From Tubiluchus corallicola (taxonomy: Eukaryota; Priapulida; Priapulimorpha; Priapulimorphida; Tubiluchidae): 62,000 nt of DNA. The notes beneath the pieces were generated by a model. It worked only from the letters and a program-made list of their open reading frames with translations, had not been told where the DNA came from and searched no databases. Of this stretch, positions 38,612 through 53,600 are shown in pieces (the stretch's first letter is position 1; every line of letters begins with the position of its first letter). The DNA lies in assembly GCA_030141605.1 (NCBI GenBank), contig JAQGDQ010000558.1, forward strand, positions 1 to 62,000, given 5' to 3'. Made by a program: the position numbers and the translations under genes.

Positions 38612-41600
38612 GTAAGCTCTTTTCAAATATAGTTACTTATTGATTAGTTATGTAATTATATAATTGAACATAATTATTTTGTGAACTTAATAAAATTTTT
38701 TATATTGAGTAATTTGTGCCAAAATTAAATATACAAGGAAGGCATATTTTTTAAAAAAACAATGACAGAAAAAAATGAAGGGTGTTTTGAAAAGACCCAT
38801 AGTGTGACAATTAATTAAATTTACCTACAACCGCATCTAATACAAAATAATGAAGAGCACACATGAACACAAAAATCTACTTGTGACGTTTTTGCCAGTG
38901 ATACAATCACTCAGCTTTCCTATGGAACAGTGCTTGACGTAGAATCTGGTTCACATTACACAGCAAACGTGGTTGCCAGACTATATCCTGCACTTCCCCC
39001 CTACGGGAAGCTTCTGGCTTTCCTTAAATAAACAAACTAGCATGTTGCTCTTGGGAGTCAAACACGATAACACAACTTAGTGAGATGAGTCTGTCAAGTC
39101 TAGTGTAATACGTGAGCGTTGACTTCTACTATTTTAAGCTGTCATTTGAAGTGTTTGGAAGATGTGCATAGATGTGTATAGTTGTAAAACAGTGGTGCTA
39201 TCTTAATTTTACATACTATTAACAAATAATAATCTTTCTATCTTTTATATCATCTCATATATGAGCTTCATTCATTACATCATTCCATTTTAAGCACTAA
39301 TGTTTTTTTATCACGATTCACTTTAAATTTTCAGATTATTTCCATTACTTTTTTTCGCAGTGTGGGACAATCTAACAAGCCCTGCTTTATGATTGCCCGC
39401 AACACATTTACATTTGTGTCTAGGTGAACAGTGTTTGAGGCTTTTCCTGTGCAGTATTTCTTATTTGTATTACGTTCATTGTAGGCCCTTTCACTAGATA
39501 TTGTACATGAAACTATTGCAAATGTGTAATGTGAAATAAATGACGTATGACTTGTCAGTATTGTCTCAATGGGTTGTGTCATTGTTTGTGCAAATCCGCA
39601 AACAATGAACTTAAGGCTGTCAGAAAAGAACAGGCAAAGCATAGTAGAGACAAGCATGACGCCTCCTGGGGAACAATACAACACCAATCAGGAGAAAAGG
39701 TACACTATTCGAGCTGTCAATTTTTATCCTGGATTTTATTCCTTTAAAACAATAAATGATCCCATAAACTGAAGGTTTAATATTTTTGGATTATACAGGA
39801 AATAAATGTAAGTAATCTTGTAATGAAATATTAAAACTTTTCCAACTGTAGAGCAATATGATAGTATATAACCATAGTGGACAGAAGAAAATCATTTTAA
39901 TTACTCTAAATTTAAATTTATGTTGTATTGTCATCATACTTTTTTGAGTTTTGGATAGTGCTGCCACCTTCAGGTGTTCTTGTTAAAATTGTTAAATCTT
40001 TCTCTTTACTGTTTAAATTTTCATTGGCTTCTGCAGTCTTTATGAATGCATAATCTCTAAACCTGTTTTCACACCTAAATGATTTCACCTGTAGTTTTGG
40101 TCACTTGGTTTTCTACTTTTCAACATGACACTACTTCACTGTTTATGTAGACACTTCAGAATAAAATCTTAAAACTAAATTTCAAGTTTTTTGGTTTCTT
40201 CAAACCACATAGTATTTAAGGATGACACCCACATTGTTATGGTTCCAGGGAAAAAATATTTTTATACAATGACACAACCAAGAAAACAAAATCAAGAACA
40301 ATATCAAAAAAGAACACGCTTAACTGCAGAAGAAACACTCACACAGACATTTACAAAAAGCCCATGAAAATGGTTTGGGTATGTTAGGGATTTCCTGTCA
40401 AACATCTGTTTCTAATACTGTTTCAGTTAAAGCTCCAAGCAATCTTCATTATAGTAAAATATCCTGGATATGTAACAGCCTGTGTATTTAAAGAAATCTA
40501 TGACATTCTGTACAGCCATTTTAGCACTGAATCAATTTATTAATAGTGTAAGTATTCAATGCTTACTAACTGAGTATAAGTACTGCTGCAAAACACTTTG
40601 CAGAAGTTAAGCGTTAGCAGTTTTAAATTTTTTACAAAGTTTTTATTCGTATCTTTTTACTGATAGAAGTTATCTATTCCTGTCGATGAATTAGCGCAGC
40701 TGTACGGTAAGTTCTACTGGTGCTGTAGCTACTTTAGTACTTTTTGCTCAGTCAGTCTCTTATGAATCTCAGTATATCTATCTGCAGCACTCACGGTCTC
40801 TTATGAATCTCAGTATATCTATCTGCAGCACTCACGGTCTCTTATGAATCTCAGTATATCTATCTGCAGCACTCACGGTCTCTTATGAATCTCAGTATAT
40901 CTATCTGCAGCACTCACGGTCTCTTATGAATCTCAGTATATCTATCTGCAGCACTCACGGTCTCTTACGAGTCTCTGTAAATCTGCCTGTAGCACTCACG
41001 GTCTCTTACGAGTCTCTGTAAATCTGTCTGCAGCACTCACGGTCTCTTATGAATCTCAGTATATCTATCTGCAGCACTCACGGTCTCTTACGAGTCTCTG
41101 TAATTATCTGCGCACTCACGGTCTCTTAGATCTCGTAATCTCTGTAGCACTCACGGTCTCTTACGAGTCTCTGTAAATCTGTCTGCAGCACTCACGGTCT
41201 CTTATGAATCTCAGTATATCTATCTGCAGCACTCACGGTCTCTTACGAGTCTCTGTAAATCTGCCTGTAGCACTCACGGTCTCTTACGAGTCTCTGTAAA
41301 TCTGTCTGCAGCACTCACGGTCTCTTATGAATCTCAGTATATCTATCTGTAGCACTCACGGTCTCTTACGAGTCTCTGTAAATCTGCCTGTAGGACTCAC
41401 AGTCTCTTACGAGTCTCTGTAAATCTGTCTGCAGCACTCACGGTCTCTTACGAATCTCAGTATATCTATCTGCAGCACTCACGGTCTCTTACGAATCTCA
41501 GTATATCTATCTGCAGCACTCACGGTCTCTTATGAATCTCAGTATATCTATCTGCAGCACTCACGGTCTCTTACGAATCTCAGTATATCTATCTGCAGCA

Positions 41601-44600
41601 CTCACGGTCTCTTATGAATCTCAGTATATCTATCTGGAGCACTCACGGTCTCTTATGAATCTCAGTATATCTATCTGCAGCACTCACGGTCTCTTATGAA
41701 TCTCAGTATATCTATCTGCAGCACTCACGGTCTCTTATGAATCTCAGTATATCTATCTGCAGCACTCACGGTCTCTTATGAATCTCAGTATATCTATCTG
41801 CAGCACTCACGGTCTCTTATGAATCTCAGTATATCTATCTGCAGCACTCACGGTCTCTTATGAATCTCAGTATATCTATCTGCAGCACTCACGGTCTCTT
41901 ATGAATCTCAGTATATCTATCTGCAGCACTCACGGTCTCTTATGAATCTCAGTATATCTATCTGCAGCACTCACGGTCTCTTATGAATCTCAGTATATCT
42001 ATCTGCAGCACTCACGGTCTCTTATGAATCTCAGTATATCTATCTGCAGCACTCACGGTCTCTTATGAATCTCAGTATATCTATCTGCAGCACTCACGGT
42101 CTCTTATGAATCTCAGTATATCTATCTGCAGCACTCACGGTCTCTTATGAATCTCAGTATATCTATCTGCAGCACTCACGGTCTCTTACGAGTCTCTGTA
42201 AATCTGCCTGTAGCACTCACGGTCTCTTACGAGTCTCTGTAAATCTGTCTGCAGCACTCACGGTCTCTTATGAATCTCAGTATATCTATCTGCAGCACTC
42301 ACGGTCTCTTATGAATCTCAGTATATCTATCTGCAGCACTCACGGTCTCTTATGAATCTCAGTATATCTATCTGCAGCACTCACGGTCTCTTATGAATCT
42401 CAGTATATCTATCTGCAGCACTCACGGTCTCTTATGAATCTCAGTATATCTATCTGCAGCACTCACGGTCTCTTATGAATCTCAGTATATCTATCTGCAG
42501 CACTCACGGTCTCTTATGAATCTCAGTATATCTATCTGCAGCACTCACGGTCTCTTATGAATCTCAGTATATCTATCTGCAGCACTCACGGTCTCTTATG
42601 AATCTCAGTATATCTATCTGCAGCACTCACGGTCTCTTACAGTTTGTATAATGCATAATTTGTACTATGAGCTACTTGTAAACATGTAAAGCATACCTAG
42701 ATTAACTGCAGCTCTTTACCATCAAACAGAGTATGCAGTTCATTGTAATGGATTAAATAATAGACAATTTGGTAAGTTGTTTAGTCTTGTGATTGAAAGA
42801 GCCTCACGACTGTGCAAAGAACAAGATTGCGAGGACATACAAACGTTCAATATTTTTAGTACGCGTGCTTATAGCAAAAAAACTGATATAAGTCCAAAAT
42901 AAGCAGAAAGGTTGTTAAGCCATTCTAATGTTACTGCTTGGTTAAACTGGAACATATACATTAAATTACATCACATTAAGATATGCTACATACTTTTTCA
43001 AGTTTGCACGTTACATTCTACGCAAGGAACTAAATTGTTTTAACTAAAATAAATCATTGTTATACCGTGCTAATAAACAAGATGATAAGTAGTTATCATT
43101 TCTGTTTCTAGGTTGCAGCACATGCATTAAAGTATGAAGAAACAGCCACGCTTACTATTAGCGATCATTATTTGTACAGCGATCATGGTGATGATGTTCT
43201 ATTACTTACTAATGATTCCAAGCAGGCATGTGAAAGAATGTTCCCGACAGAGACATAATCGTGCAAATCGCAACTACAGCAAGATCATATGCAAGGAAAA
43301 CAATGAAAATACTAGTGATTCTGAAAACTTTCTGCATTGGTTTGTTTCAAAGTATCTCAGAAACACAGAGAGATTAGAACATCGACATTCAGATCGTCTT
43401 AGTCCCATACCACATACAGGAAATGATATCAAAATCATATTGTTCTGGACTCCGTCATATCACAGTAACAGATGGAAAGGGGCCGAGCGATCGTTTCTCA
43501 ACTGTTCCTACTCTTGCGCGGCAGAATACAGTCACAGCATGATACTTTACGCAGATGCCGTCTTATTTTTTGGGTTTACAACTGACGCCAAAAATCTACC
43601 GTATAAACGTGACCTATCTCAGCCATGGATTTTCTACTCGCTAGAGCCGCCGACGATCACGGCAAGAAGCGGTTTCCATGGTAACATGTATGCGGATTTT
43701 TTCAATTGGACCATGACCTACAGGACCGATTCAGACATTTATATACCATATAAGTTTTATGCTGAGCAAGAAACATTAGTGGATGATGCTACAATGCAGA
43801 CTGCAAGTGAATTAACAAAGAATGTGACTGAAGAACAAAACTTGAAGGTACCAACAGAAAATGAAATTGTATTCAATTCCACAAAGTTGGTTGTAGCAAT
43901 GATTAGTAACTGTAAAAGAAAACAAAGATTAAACGTCGTACGAGAGTTACAAAAACATGTACCAGTTGAGGTATTTGGCAGGTGCACACAGAGACCTCTA
44001 TGCAAGAATGAAACGAACAAAACATCATGTTTAAAAGCCGAGTTGTCGCAGTACAAATTCTACCTCTCGTTCGAAAATTCACAGTGCATTGATTACGTAA
44101 CGGAAAAGTACTGGACAACTCCATTCAAGTACGGTTTAGTGCCGATTGTGTGGGGTACAACTATAGCAAATTATGCAGAGATAGCTATTCCTGGCTCATA
44201 CATACACATAGATGAATTTGAGTCGACTAAAGAGCTGGCGCAGTATCTACTGCTGTTGGACAGCAACGAAAATTTGTACAATAAATACTTCAAGTGGAAA
44301 GATAAGTACACCATCAAGTCTGATAGTCGTTGGTGTAAGTTGTGCCAGCGGCTACACGAAGAAAACCACGAACAAAAAGTTTACCATGACTTTTATACAT
44401 GGTGGGAAAAATCGTGTAAAGTATGATACTGCATTTAGTACAATAAAATGCTTCAACTTGAATTCAAAGCACGCAAAAATAACTCGTGGTATGTTATTTT
44501 AGTAAGGCAATTAGCAACATTCCATCGACAATGAAAGATGTTTATATCTTTTTCTCAATTTCACAATGAATAAGCAGTTTACTTTTACAATAGCTGTAGC

Positions 44601-47600
44601 AGACGTAGCCTTTTTTTGTTAATCTTGTTTACAAATTCGTGCACGAGGCGCCATCTGTGGCGGGAATGTAAAGCTTTTGGTTTTGCCCAGTTTTTCTGTT
44701 TGTTACCTGCTAGTCACCTGTCTGTTTTACTCACCTGTGCTCTGAACAGTCAGGTTAATCCACTTTATGGGATGTGAGAGACATTATGTACTGATTATGT
44801 TACAGTAAAGCATTCAGTGGTATAAACCTCCGTTGACAGTGTTTCTGTAACTACTATGTCTATTCTTTTCTTTTGACACAGAAGAAAACCGACGGCACAT
44901 AACCATCGAGTTGTTGCACAGTTGTAAACTTTTGCAAGTATTTCTGCGTGTGTTTTGTTTTGACATATTTAGCGCCACCAATGTACAGAATTTGTACTAA
45001 AGATTTCGCCGTTAATAGTCAGCAAAAAATACAAGCTCGTTTCAAAGTGGTTATTAACTTATGGTTAATAATGGTTATGGTTAATAATGGTTATGGTTAA
45101 TAACCATTTTGAAACGCGCTTGTTATTTTTTGCTGACTATTAACGGTGAAATCTTTAGTACAAATTCTGTACATGAGTGATTGGTGGTGCTAAATATGTC
45201 AAAACAAAACACACGCAGAAATACTTGCAAAAGTTTACAACTGTTAATAACCATTAATTTTATTTTCTTAGAAATGTTTGGGACAAAGGGTATGGTAGAA
45301 ACGTCACTATATGTAACTAATGACTGAAGTTAAGCAGTGACAAGACTGGTGAGTGAATGGATGGGTGACTACCAGGATCACCTCTGGCTTGGTTGGAGCG
45401 AGAATGAATTCCCATGTGAATGTGGTGGAAACACATTTGCCGTTTTAATTTCTCGGCTTGTAGGATTAATCTTCATAATGAACTGGAATTCCGGTAACAC
45501 GACAGCCAGCCATGTCAAGCAAGCCCAGGCAAATGAGTATTGGATTCCAGTGTGCATAGTGCAAAACTGCATAAAAATGTACATTCCCGCATAACTGCAG
45601 CCTGCAGAAAATGCTAGAATGAGGCTTTTTTCAAGTACAACTCATTAAGTACGGCCCGCACACCAAACTACGCTACCCATTCACTGAAGTGTAAACCCAC
45701 GTAAGTTTTCATATTGAAGAAACTGGTTTCGCACGTGGTCCATTTAATGAGCACAGACATTAACAGAACACATTGACTGGTACTGCGTATATTTGGGGAC
45801 CAGAGCTATCTGTATTTTTGATTGTATCATATTAAGCATGTTTGATAAAAACCCCATCAGCATACGAAGTTTCAGTCCTGTAGGTACAATAGCTGATGAG
45901 TGCACAAACAGACGGACATACACACACATACATTTTTTTCACTCTTTAAGACTCACTCAAAATCGTAATTACATATTATGATTTCCTTTCTCAACTTTCA
46001 GGTTTATTGCTCTTATACCATTGCTATTATTACATCATTTACTTCATCCTTATTTACATTAAGTTATCTACAGAAGCACGCATAATTATAATCATTTTTT
46101 CATTTAAGTAAGGTGAGTGTGTTAATGACCGTATGATCGTACACTCACCTCGCACTACTCAAATTATTACATCATTTACTTCATCCTTATTTACATTAAG
46201 TTATCTACAGAAGCACGCATAATTATAATCATTTTTTCATTTAAGTAAGGTGAGTGTGTTAATGACCATATGGTCGTACACTCACCTCGCACTACTCAAA
46301 TTATTACATCATTTACTTCATCCTTATTTACATTAAGTTATCTACAGAAGCATGCATGACTATAATCATTTTTTCATTTAAGTAAGGTGAGTGTGTTAAT
46401 GACCGTATGGTCGTACACTCACCTCGCACTACTCAAATTATTACATCATTCACTTCATCCTTATTTACATTAAGTTATCTACAGAAGCATGCATAAATAT
46501 AATCATTTTTTCATTTAAGTAATGTGAGTGTGTTAATGACCGTATGGTCGTACACTCACCTCGCACTACTCAAATTATTACATCATTTACTTCATCCTTA
46601 TTTACATTAAGTTATCTACAGAAGCATGCATAAATATAATCATTTTTTCATTTAAGTAATGTGAGTGTGTTAATGACCGTATGGTCGTACACTCACCTCG
46701 CATTACTCAAATTATTTTATGTAAAGTTTATTAATGTGTTTGATATTGTATTTTGATGTGTAAAATAAAATTCATAATTCATAGTTCGTAGTAGTACATG
46801 CACGCACACGGACATCGCCATTCTTCTATAATAGTATGAATGCTCATACAAAATTGATAATAAAAAAATAGCGAGCATTTATACCTGGAGCGTTCCTGCT
46901 CGGGATTGTTCAAGTAGGCAGTTGGACTTCGGTTGATGTTTGAATTCAAAAGCTCTCCGTGATTTAGATACATATTTCCTGGCTGCAGGTTCTGACTGGC
47001 AATGCTAATGCTCTGCAATAAATCACCAATTGAAGTGTTTCAACGGGTAAAGTTAGTTTGGATACAGAATTTCACTGACAGTTTCATATGAATCAATAGA
47101 ACACGAATCTGTAAATGATGAACACAAAGAACTAATGATATTTAAAAGATTTTGAAGGCCAGAATGTTGATAAATCATTGCAGTTGATGATTTTAATGAT
47201 ATCATTAGTTGCCAGTTAATGTGAGAAAAAGGAGCCGACTACTATCGTGGGTGCGGGTGGGGCTGCTCTGTCGTGTTGATTTAGATTTTAGATTTAATAT
47301 TTTATTTCAAACTTCACAAAGTTCATATACACATCACAAATTAATACAAATAATACAATAAATCATGACACACAACAATAACACAAATAACAATTAACGA
47401 TATAACAAATTACACCAATCTAATTACAGAAGTAAAGTTTGCATCATTGTTTAAAATGTTCTTGCATATAAAATTTTCACTCTTATTCAGCCTGACGTGT
47501 AAACTGTATGCACATTTTCTGTGAATCACATCAAAATAAATAATATTAAGTCTAGTAGAAATGTATCTAGCGCTCGTATCATATGAAAAGTTAAACAGCT

Positions 47601-50600
47601 TCCGTGTTGATACATTATATGCAACCTTGAGTTTGCTAAGATTGTAAGAATAAAAATGTCTCCAAGTGGACATACAATAAAAAGTAGTGCAGTAAGCATT
47701 AAACAATTGTCTCTTCACGTTAACTGAACAGTGAGTAAATTTTGTTGGATTGGTAGCTCAGCTGGCACAGCATAGGACTATTAATCAGCTTCAAGTCCTG
47801 ACGGGCTCACAATTTTCCAGCGTATCCTGTCTGTCTTTAACTCGTTCTCATGGCTATAATTTCCATAAAACAAACTGCGATGGTTCATCAATATTCTAGC
47901 ATTCACAATCATAATCTCACTAATCACATCCAATTATAAAACGCAGTTCCTTCACAAAAAATACATTACAAACTCTATAAAGCTATCCATTCATTGACGA
48001 AAAGCACCCAGAATTAACTTTTACCATTAATTCATTCAAAAGCATTTTGTTGCCCCGTATTTCTGGTACCGCTGCTTAGCCAATTAAGCAATTTGCAAAA
48101 TGGTTCATTAAATTCTACATACCTGTAAAAAGAGTAGTAACTTGACTATTAACTTTTTAGCCAAACATACGTTATATGATATAAACTCAATATGCGGTTT
48201 CAACTTACATAAAATTGTTATAGACAATAATGTAACTCTTGAAGACGTATTCTCAAATTTTCTGTATTATCTCATAAGACTGTGAAAGGATGCAACTTAT
48301 CTGCTATGCAGTTAGCCACAATTAACTTAGTAAAAGATTGTACAAGTTGGACAGAGAGAGAGAGAGAGAGAGAGATGGAGGAGAGGGAGAGAGGGAGGAG
48401 AGAGAGATAGAGAGAGAGAGAGGGGGGAGGAGAGAGAGAGGGTTAGGAGAGAGAGAGAGAGAGAGGGGGGAGGAGAGAGAGAGAGAGAGAGAAAAGAGGG
48501 AGAGAGAGAAAATTGAATATTGTTTTTTGTTGTCATTGTTCAACATTTATTTTACTTTTGCTACTAGCCTACTGATTTTTTTAACTGAACCAGTTATAAA
48601 CTTGCAATGCAAGTGTGTTCAAAAATAAATGATGTTACTAATGAGCTAGATGTGAGTCTTGCAAACCATCAACATTACCTGGCTGTCAGCTGGAACAATC
48701 ATAGATGTTCAGCTTGCAATGTGCAAGAGCATTATGGAACAATGATAGATGCTCAGCTTGCAAAATGCAAGAACATTATGGAACAATGATAGATGCTCAG
48801 CTAGCAAAATGCAAGAACATTATGGAACAATGATAGATGCTCAGCTAGCAAAATGCAAGAACATTATGGAACAATCATAGATGCTCAGCTTGCAAAGTGC
48901 AAGAGCAGTAATAAAATTAAAAAAGACTGTTCCTCATTTAATATCCATATAAGACAATTCCATATAACAATCTGTCACATTTTAATAGAAATTTCATAAT
49001 ATTCAATGCAAGTAGTATTAATAGATACAGTACCTTTACTATTCCATCCACAATGGCATCTAGACTTTGTCGCACAAACCCTAAAGATGTTATATCATAC
49101 AGGACGTATTGTAGGAAGCCACCAGGACCGCTATGTGTGTGGATACTTGACAGGCATACATTCTGCTCGTTGTAAACCATCCCGTATATGCTCTGCAACT
49201 TCTTAACCACCTATATAACATGATATGCACAATAACAGTAAGTTTAGTTTACAATTTTATAATGATGAATTAAATAAGGGATTGGAAACATGAGCTAAGA
49301 CTATGAAGAAGCATAAAATGCCACAAAGGAAATGGGAAGTAAACGAAAGGAAGTATTATGAGTGGAATACAGGTTCAGAAATAATGTTGGTTAAATATGA
49401 CTATTAAATGGAATAAATGAAAACAATTTTAATCGTTATTAACAAAAAAACAACAGAAAATTAATCTTTGCCAAATCACACATTTTTACATGTGAAATTT
49501 TTACTAAAATGTCTTACTAAAACTGGGCACTGAGTCTCAAAATCTCCATTTAAAATTTTTATGTAAAATTACTGGATGCACTTAGGGGGCAGATTATCAC
49601 CTTTTGGGGCCTCTCAGACGGAGTCACCCCAATAACTCACCCACACTGTCATGTTTCGCCCTACATTTAATAGTTCTCACATTATGCTTATGCAACATTA
49701 AGCCCTATTCATACTGTATGTTCAATTAATTGATATGTATGATATTTAGCTACTGGCAGTGATAGTTAATTGTGTTATTAATTACTGATATTTTGTTAGG
49801 ACGTAGGCACCTACTAACAAACCCCCTTTTGAATTCCGTCTGACCCACTCTTGTCTGCCCTATCGCGGCTGTAATGCAGTGGCTAAGTCAAGGTTAATGA
49901 TAGTGTACAGGTGAATAAAATTATAGCTGTTTTTAAGCGAGTGGCTTCTCGATGAACTTCGTTCTACACTGTTTAGATAGAGACGGCAACTTGACACAGA
50001 ACGAGACAGGTCGTTTACTCGTCTCTGTGAAGTTATGTGTTTTTGAACAGAAATGCCGTACTAGAAAGTTTCACACAAGATATGGTGTGTAATGTACATG
50101 GTGATACTGTGAGAGCCTAGTTGTTGTAAGCTATGGTCGTCAACCAGAGTTGTCCAGAGATGCTGGCTTGCAGTCTGCAATAGTGGAGTTACCCACTGAC
50201 TGACAAATGGATCGACCTACTACAGAACCACATTCAGGGTGGTAACAGGTACTTTTCGCTTTTGTTACGATCGTAACTAACGTCGCACTGATAACGTAAA
50301 CATCACGTATACTAGCCTAATGCTCTTCGATGCTACTTGCTGGGACACACACTCATTTTGAACATTAGCGACATTTTCACAGGTTGAAGTAAATTTACTG
50401 AATATTCTTTAAATAAAGTATCTTTTGTTTGTCAAATTCGAATAATCTTTAAGAAATACCACCATTTTACTATTTATTGTCAATTCTGTCTGCATAAATT
50501 TATACATTGCTTAGAATATCAACATTATATGTATTTATTATGCCTCTATGTCCATGTTCAATGTATTTATTATGCCTCTATGTCCATGTTCAATGTTCAA

Positions 50601-53600
50601 ATTTATGTTCATGTTCAATTTATGTTCAAATTTATGTTCAAATTTAAACTTAATCTCAATAGTTTTACACACCTTATTCTGAAATCTCCGTCAAGATAAT
50701 TGCGCATATTACTAATAGCAACATTACTTACAGGGTGGTTGACTTTGGTAACTTTTAGTTCTTCGCCACCCTTTCACCAATCACTTGAATATCATTAACT
50801 CAGATAATTTATTCATTTAATAACTTTGTCACTTTGTATCATATTATCGTTTCATGCTCTGTGTTTTTCTTGTAAAAAAGGTGATAAATAAATGAATAAA
50901 GATAGATAGATTTAACAGTTAACTCAAACTGGGTACCACGTAGAAGCAGAGCAAAGACAAACTGCGTTACAAATATTTTTGCAGCGATATTAAATTACTA
51001 ATTATCATCATCAAGTGTTGCAATGGGCGGGATACAAAAAATTTTCGTGGATCATTAAACCATCAGGTGGTTTGCCTTTCTACAGTTCCAACAGACTGAA
51101 CATTTTCGATGCACTTCATCAAAATGCTGCCCTCTGAAAAGTGCTGCCTTGCAGTTTACCCCCTCTTCTAACTGTGACCCTTTTTCTCTTTTCTGAAGGT
51201 TTAATTTTTCTACTGTTCTTGTTATTTCTGCCTGATTCAGTTTTTTACTGCACTTTTGTAGCCACCTGTTTCTGTTGTAAAAGATTAAAGCCTAGCTATT
51301 AGCAGGTCATCATTTTGAGTCTAAAATACTATCGCCACGCATTTTGAACCATTTGCAATCGTCGTTATTCTTGTTTGATAACTGATACATGCCATTTCCT
51401 CCATCAAGGAATTGGGGTAACCTCATTTTTTACCAAGTGTCATCAGAGCTTGAGGGGTCCTAGGCTACAGGCAATACTAGCCTTTTTTTCTCCTCATCTC
51501 CTAAGTAATTGTTGCTCTTTCTCATACTTACTTTTTCTCATAAATTTTTCTACATTACACTTTTTTGATACTTATTTTATCCTTCCATACTCTCAGTTTT
51601 TTAACTTTACTCACTAAACTTGGTCAAATTCCCCTGTTAATAAGACCCCATTTGAAACTACTACATATGATAATCCTAATTACTGAATAATTGTATTGTT
51701 TTGTTAAGATTTTGGTATCCAACTTTATTATTTTTTTCAGTTCTTTTTGGATAATTTGGATCATTTATACTGTTTTTATTTGTATTTTTTTCTTATTTGT
51801 TTTTGTTTTTGTTATCTGCAGCATCACCGTTAATTTTTAATATACTAATCTATTTATAAGAAAGGGCAGGAGACTAGATGACCCTATGGTCCTTCCCTGC
51901 CCTGCTCCATGATTATAATTACTTAATATTTAAAAAACTTTTGATGTTAAACTAATTGGAGAAAATAAATGTTTTATGTCTATGTCTATGTCTATGGGAT
52001 AATTTGTTAGCCAAGTAATTAAATTTAGCTTCCAGAAACAACGAAGAAACAATGAAACATTGCTGAAATTTAGAAAACATTAATACCTCAAGTTTCACAA
52101 GCTGCGATATCATAGCAACATCGGCACTGACAAAGACAATGCGTGTATCATTCGTTTTATCCGCTATCACAAACGCCCGACTGTAGAGACGAAAATGAAT
52201 GCCGCTGCTGGTTTGTGCAGGATTTGCATATCCCATCTATAAACAAAAAATGGTGTATTTTGATAGACTTACAAAGTAAAATAATTATCTTACATACTCT
52301 TACTTTTTAATTACTTTATTTTTAATTTAATTAATTCACTTTTTAGCCTGAAGTTAAAAACATTGACTCACTGACCAGAGTGGTGCAACCTGAAGGACGT
52401 TTTCACAAACATCTAAATTAAGTATCAAAGATGTCTTCGCAAACATTTTCTTGACAGAACTTAAGTAGGAATGAAACGAATGAATGGATGGAATGAGCTA
52501 TAAATTTCACACATCAAAATACAATATCATACACATTAATAAAATTTAAATAAAATGATTTAAGTAGTGTGAGGTGAGTGTACGACCATACGGTCATTAA
52601 CACACTCACCTTACTTAAATGAAAAAATGATTATAGTTGTGCATGCTTCTGTAGATAACTTAATGTAAATAAGGATGAAGTAAATGATGTAATAATTTGA
52701 GTAGTTCGAGGTGAGTGTATGACCATACGGTGATTAACACACTCACCTTACTTAAATGAAAAAATGATTATAGTTATACATGCTTCTGTAGATAACTTAC
52801 TGTAAATAAGGATGAAGTAAATTATGTAATAATTTGAGTAGTGCGAGGTGAGTGTACGACCATACGGTCATTAACACACTCATCTTACTTAAATGAAAAA
52901 ATGATTATAGTTATGCATGCTTCTGTAGATAACTTAATGTAAATAAAGATGAAGTAAATGATGTAATAATTTGAGTAGTGCAAGGTGAGTGTACGACCAT
53001 ACGGTCATTAACACACTCATCTTACTTAAATGAAAAAATGATTATAGTTATGCATGCTTCTGTAGATAACTTAATGTAAATAAGGATGAAGTAAATGATG
53101 TAACAATTTGAGTAGTGCGAGGTGAGTGTACGACCATACGGTCATTAACACACTCATCTTACTTAAATGAAAAAATGATTATAATTATGCATGCTTCTGT
53201 AGATAACTTAATGTAAATAAGGATGAAGTAAATGATGTAATAATTTGAGTAGTGCGAGGTGAGTGTACGACCATACGGTCATTAACACACTCACCTTACT
53301 TAAATGAAAAAATGATTATAGTTATGCATGCTTCTGTAGATAACTTAATGTAAATAAGGATGAAGTAAATGATGTAATAATTTGAGTAGTGCGAGGTGAA
53401 TGTACGACCATACGGTCATTAACACACTCACCTTACTTAAATGAAAAAATGATTATAGTTATGCATGCTTCTGTAGATAACTTAATGTAAATAAGGATGA
53501 AGTAAATGATGTAATAATTTGAGTAGTGCGAGGTGAGTGTACGACTATACGGTCATTAACACACTCACTTTACTTAAATGAAAAAATGATTATAGTTATA

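Noticed and set aside
38356-38643. Poly-Asn and poly-Tyr frames
   Set aside because: AAT trinucleotide repeat.
39331-39772. Proteins of 66-118 codons around a LINE 3'UTR
   Set aside because: They overlap the repeated 3'UTR or have no motif and no splice support.
40751-42640. CRISPR-like array
   Set aside because: Units are directly contiguous with no unique spacers, and the genome is plainly animal. It is a satellite.
48322-48628. Arg-Glu and Leu-Ser frames
   Set aside because: GA-repeat translation.
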